From contig NZ_CP042430.1 of the NCBI RefSeq assembly GCF_007970665.1, forward strand, positions 3,410,001 through 3,474,000: a stretch of 64,000 bases of DNA. The letters are read 5' to 3'. The position numbers and the translations under genes were made by a program. This document shows, one piece after another, positions 61,876 to 64,000 of this stretch. Numbering within the stretch: position 1 is the first letter of the stretch; each line of letters starts with the position of its first letter. The stretch comes from Baekduia soli. GTDB lineage: Bacteria; Actinomycetota; Thermoleophilia; Solirubrobacterales; Solirubrobacteraceae. The notes beneath the pieces were generated by a model. It had not been told where the DNA came from, searched no databases, and saw only the letters and a program-made list of their open reading frames with translations.

Positions 61876-62394
61876 TCAGGCCGTGACGGCGCACGCCGCG
61901 GTGATCTGCGGCGGACGACGCAGCGTCTGCAGGACCACGCAGTAGCGCTCGGTGAGCCCGAGCAGCGTCTCGAGCTGCTCGGGCGTGGCGTCGCCCTGCA
62001 GGTCGAAGCGCAGGCGGATCGCGCCGAAGCCGACGGGCGCGTCGCGGTCGACGCCGAGCGTGCCGCGGAAGTCGAGGTCGCCCTCCGCCGTCACGGTCCC
62101 GCCGGTGACCGGGATCGCCAGCGAGGTGGCCACGGCCTGCAGCGTCACCCCGGCGCAGGCCACGAGCGCCTCGAGCAGCATGTCGCCCGAGCACAGCAGC
62201 GTGCCGTCGCCGCCCGACGCCGGATGCAGGCCGGCCGAGGCGAGCGCCGTGGCGGTCCGCACGGAGCAGCTGATGCCCTCCCCCAGCTCGCCGGCGGCGC
62301 TGAGCGTGACGACGGCCGCCCCGGGGTCATCGCGGTAGCGCTGCTTGATCGGCGCCTGCAGGGCCCGGAGCTCGTCGGACTTCATGGGGTCCAT
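61876..62394 (-). CDS. OsmC/Ohr-family thiol peroxidase-like protein
   Basis: A 172-residue OsmC-like protein. The two catalytic-type cysteines are in SGDMLLEALVACAGVTLQ and LLGLTERYCVVLQTLRRPP. HPASGGDGTLLCSGD precedes the first. The family reduces organic hydroperoxides. Start ATG 62394 (MDPMKSDEL); ATG 62385 is equally possible. It converges on korB. Confidence 0.9.
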   Translation of the reverse strand: MDPMKSDELRALQAPIKQRYRDDPGAAVVTLSAAGELGEGISCSVRTATALASAGLHPASGGDGTLLCSGDMLLEALVACAGVTLQAVATSLAIPVTGGTVTAEGDLDFRGTLGVDRDAPVGFGAIRLRFDLQGDATPEQLETLLGLTERYCVVLQTLRRPPQITAACAVTA

Positions 62395-62623
62395 GGTCGC
62401 ACGCCGGACCATGGAGGCGGTCCGCGCCGCAATGCTGGTCTGGTGGCCAGGTCCGGCGCCCGGGGCGCGGCGTACCTTCACCTCACGGCCGGCCACGCGG
62501 CTCTCCCAACGGGTCGGGGCCCTGGGGACGGATTCCCAGGGCCCTGCACCCGGCCGCGCGTCAGGGGCGACGGGATCGGACCCGTCGTCCAGTCCGCCGG
62601 AGCCGGCCGGCCGGCCCCGGCGC
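62395..62623. other. intergenic region, mostly terminator
   Basis: A gap of 229 bp. It contains the strong hairpin at 62517-62544 and no convincing gene. Frames crossing it are Arg-rich artefacts. Confidence 0.4.
62517..62544 (-). terminator. intrinsic-type hairpin after ferric-reductase-like gene
   Basis: GGGCCCTGGG-GACGGATT-CCCAGGGCCC is a perfect 10-bp stem about 80 bp downstream of the stop codon of the minus-strand gene. No T-run was seen. Confidence 0.55.
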
Positions 62624-63967
62624 TCAGCGCCAGTCGAAGTACTCGCGGTGGATGCGGCGCGCCGGGACGCCGGCCGCCCGCAGCCCCGTCTGGAACGTGC
62701 GCAGCATGCCCTGCGGGCCGCACATGAACACCGACAGCTCCGCCGGCCTGCCGCCCGCGACGGCCAGCACGCGCTCGGTGGTCAGCCGCCCCTCGACGCC
62801 CGTGTCGACGAGGTGGGCCTCCAGCGACGGGAAGCGCGCCGCGATGGCGCGGATCTCGTCGGCGAAGGGCGCCTCGCCGTCGGCGGTGTAGAAGAAGTCC
62901 ACGCGCCGGGCCGGCTCGCCGTCCAGCGCCCGCAGCCAGCTCAGGAACGGCGCGACGCCGACGCCGCCGGCGATCCAGAGCTGGCGGTCGGTGCCGCGCT
63001 CGTGGTTGAAGCGCCCGTGCGGCCCGCCGATGACCGCGGGCATCCCGGGCTCCAGGACCTCGCCCAGCCGCGCCGTGTAGTCGCCCAGCGCCTTGACCGT
63101 CACGCGCACCACGCCCTCGTGGGGCGCGCTGGTGATCGTGAACGGGTGGCGGTGCCAGCCGTCCTTGCCCTCGAGGTAGACCATCGCGAACTGCCCGGGG
63201 ACGTAGTCGACGTGCCGTCCGAGTGGGCGCAGGACGATCTCGGTGAGGTCGGCGTCCAGGCGACGCACCGAGTCGACCTCGTAGTCGTGCAGCGAGAGGA
63301 AGAACCGCGCGAGCAGCTCGCGGTAGACGTAGAAGCCCAGGCCCACCGCGCCGATCGCCACGTAGCTCCAGCGCAGCACGGGCGCACCCTCCCACGGGGT
63401 GCCGTCGAGCACGCCGTGCGCGAAGCCCGCCGCGACGAACACTCCGGTGGTGCGGTGCAGCGCGCGCCAGCGTTCGTAGCCGCCCAAGATCCGCCGCGCC
63501 TCCCGGATGCCGGGCGCGTCGCGCGCGGCGAGCACGAGCCCGCGCAGCGGCCGCGGCACGACGGACTGCCAGCGCGGCAGGATCGCCCACAGCGCCAGGC
63601 CGAGCATGCCGAGCGCGCCGAGCACGCCGAGCGGTCCGCCCAGCGCGGTGCCGTCCGGGTTGGACGACAGCAGGATGTGCGGCGCCAGGAGCACGAGCCC
63701 GGTGATCGCCGCCCGCCGGTGCCAGACCGCCGCGCGGTCGATCCCGTCGAACCACTCCTCGACCCAGGGCAGCGTGCTGATGAGCACCAGGGCCACCGAC
63801 AGCAGGAGCACGGACTCCGCCCCCAGCAGCTGACCGACGTGGCGCCCCGCCGGCTCGCCGGCCGGTCGCGCGATGAGCCAGAGCACGGCCACCGCGACGA
63901 CGAGCAGCACGATCGTCGCCGGGCCGACCTCCCGCGCGGCCAGGCGTGGCGGCCGCCGCGTCAGCAC
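62624..63967 (-). CDS. ferric-reductase-like transmembrane flavoprotein
   Basis: A 447-residue protein from GTG 63967. Six to seven membrane helices include the ferric-reductase-type segment with histidines WHRRAAITGLVLLAPHILL and LHRTTGVFVAAGFAHGVL (heme b ligands likely). An FAD/NAD(P)-binding reductase domain of the FNR/NADPH-oxidase type follows: VDYVPGQFAMVYL, HRHPFTITSAPHEG, WIAGGVGVAPFLSWLRAL and MCGPQGMLRTFQ. It should move electrons from NAD(P)H across the membrane. The frame is open toward the edge, so the start could lie upstream. Confidence 0.88.
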   Translation of the reverse strand: MLTRRPPRLAAREVGPATIVLLVVAVAVLWLIARPAGEPAGRHVGQLLGAESVLLLSVALVLISTLPWVEEWFDGIDRAAVWHRRAAITGLVLLAPHILLSSNPDGTALGGPLGVLGALGMLGLALWAILPRWQSVVPRPLRGLVLAARDAPGIREARRILGGYERWRALHRTTGVFVAAGFAHGVLDGTPWEGAPVLRWSYVAIGAVGLGFYVYRELLARFFLSLHDYEVDSVRRLDADLTEIVLRPLGRHVDYVPGQFAMVYLEGKDGWHRHPFTITSAPHEGVVRVTVKALGDYTARLGEVLEPGMPAVIGGPHGRFNHERGTDRQLWIAGGVGVAPFLSWLRALDGEPARRVDFFYTADGEAPFADEIRAIAARFPSLEAHLVDTGVEGRLTTERVLAVAGGRPAELSVFMCGPQGMLRTFQTGLRAAGVPARRIHREYFDWR

Positions 63968-64000
63968 GGCGCCGGCGGCCCGCTGCTGCCCAGCGCGACG

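Overview
The window is very GC-rich DNA with dense, often 4-bp-overlapping genes, frequent GTG starts and an actinobacterial gene set: a mycobacterial-type dapD, murT/gatD, an actinobacterial c-di-AMP riboswitch, and a fused KorA/KorB 2-oxoacid:ferredoxin oxidoreductase. Together these suggest a Gram-positive actinobacterium of the Thermoleophilia/Solirubrobacterales kind. That placement is inference from gene content; no rRNA or marker gene here settles it.

Region 1 (1-5.9 kb) is accessory and visibly less GC-rich. It opens with a minus-strand chain of small overlapping genes that looks like a phage or plasmid replication module: a ribbon-helix-helix protein, small unknowns, a winged-helix initiator-like protein, a helicase-loader-like protein, and the start of a further gene at the edge. 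Direct repeats, an inverted repeat and T-rich repeats lie inside the initiator gene, the layout of a lambda-type origin. Next come a frameshifted lgt, a complete IS256-family insertion sequence without target duplication, two small zinc-binding proteins and a DUF2294 remnant.

Region 2 (5.9-19.9 kb) is mostly core: mscS, an SDR, miaA, the lysine/DAP genes dapF-dapD and dapC-dapE, a DUF429 protein, a MerR-like/TOBE regulator divergent from hflX, dut, a DUF4097 protein, and an osmoprotectant ABC transporter in which the second permease reads in frame into the binding lipoprotein.

Region 3 (20-27.2 kb) is a sugar/envelope locus of unknown product: epimerase, GT2, DUF2064-type transferase, methyltransferase, a membrane-anchored sulfite-oxidase-like molybdoenzyme, a four-helix membrane protein, a beta-propeller lipoprotein and a polytopic membrane protein.

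Region 4 (28-34.5 kb) is a long minus-strand operon centred on murT and gatD (lipid II amidation), with a methyltransferase between them and a lipid-kinase-like gene, a HAD phosphatase, GNAT and SRAP upstream.

Region 5 (34.5-47.6 kb) holds secreted and envelope proteins, a glycosyltransferase-ABC exporter-VOC operon, a CAP protein, a lone receiver protein, an NlpC/P60-like hydrolase behind a c-di-AMP riboswitch, a divergent group-2-like sigma factor, a cold-shock gene followed by a zinc microprotein, an rnhA with a one-base frameshift, and an XRE regulator.

Region 6 (47.7-64 kb) is metabolic: FAD oxidoreductase, epoxide hydrolase, ogt, methyltransferase, cupin, ATP-grasp, acetyltransferase, beta-lactamase-fold hydrolase, korA-korB, OsmC and a ferric-reductase-like flavoprotein. 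It carries two deletion scars: a histidine kinase N-terminus joined to a LuxR-type C-terminus, and a GNAT gene lacking its middle. I saw no tRNA, rRNA or CRISPR array.
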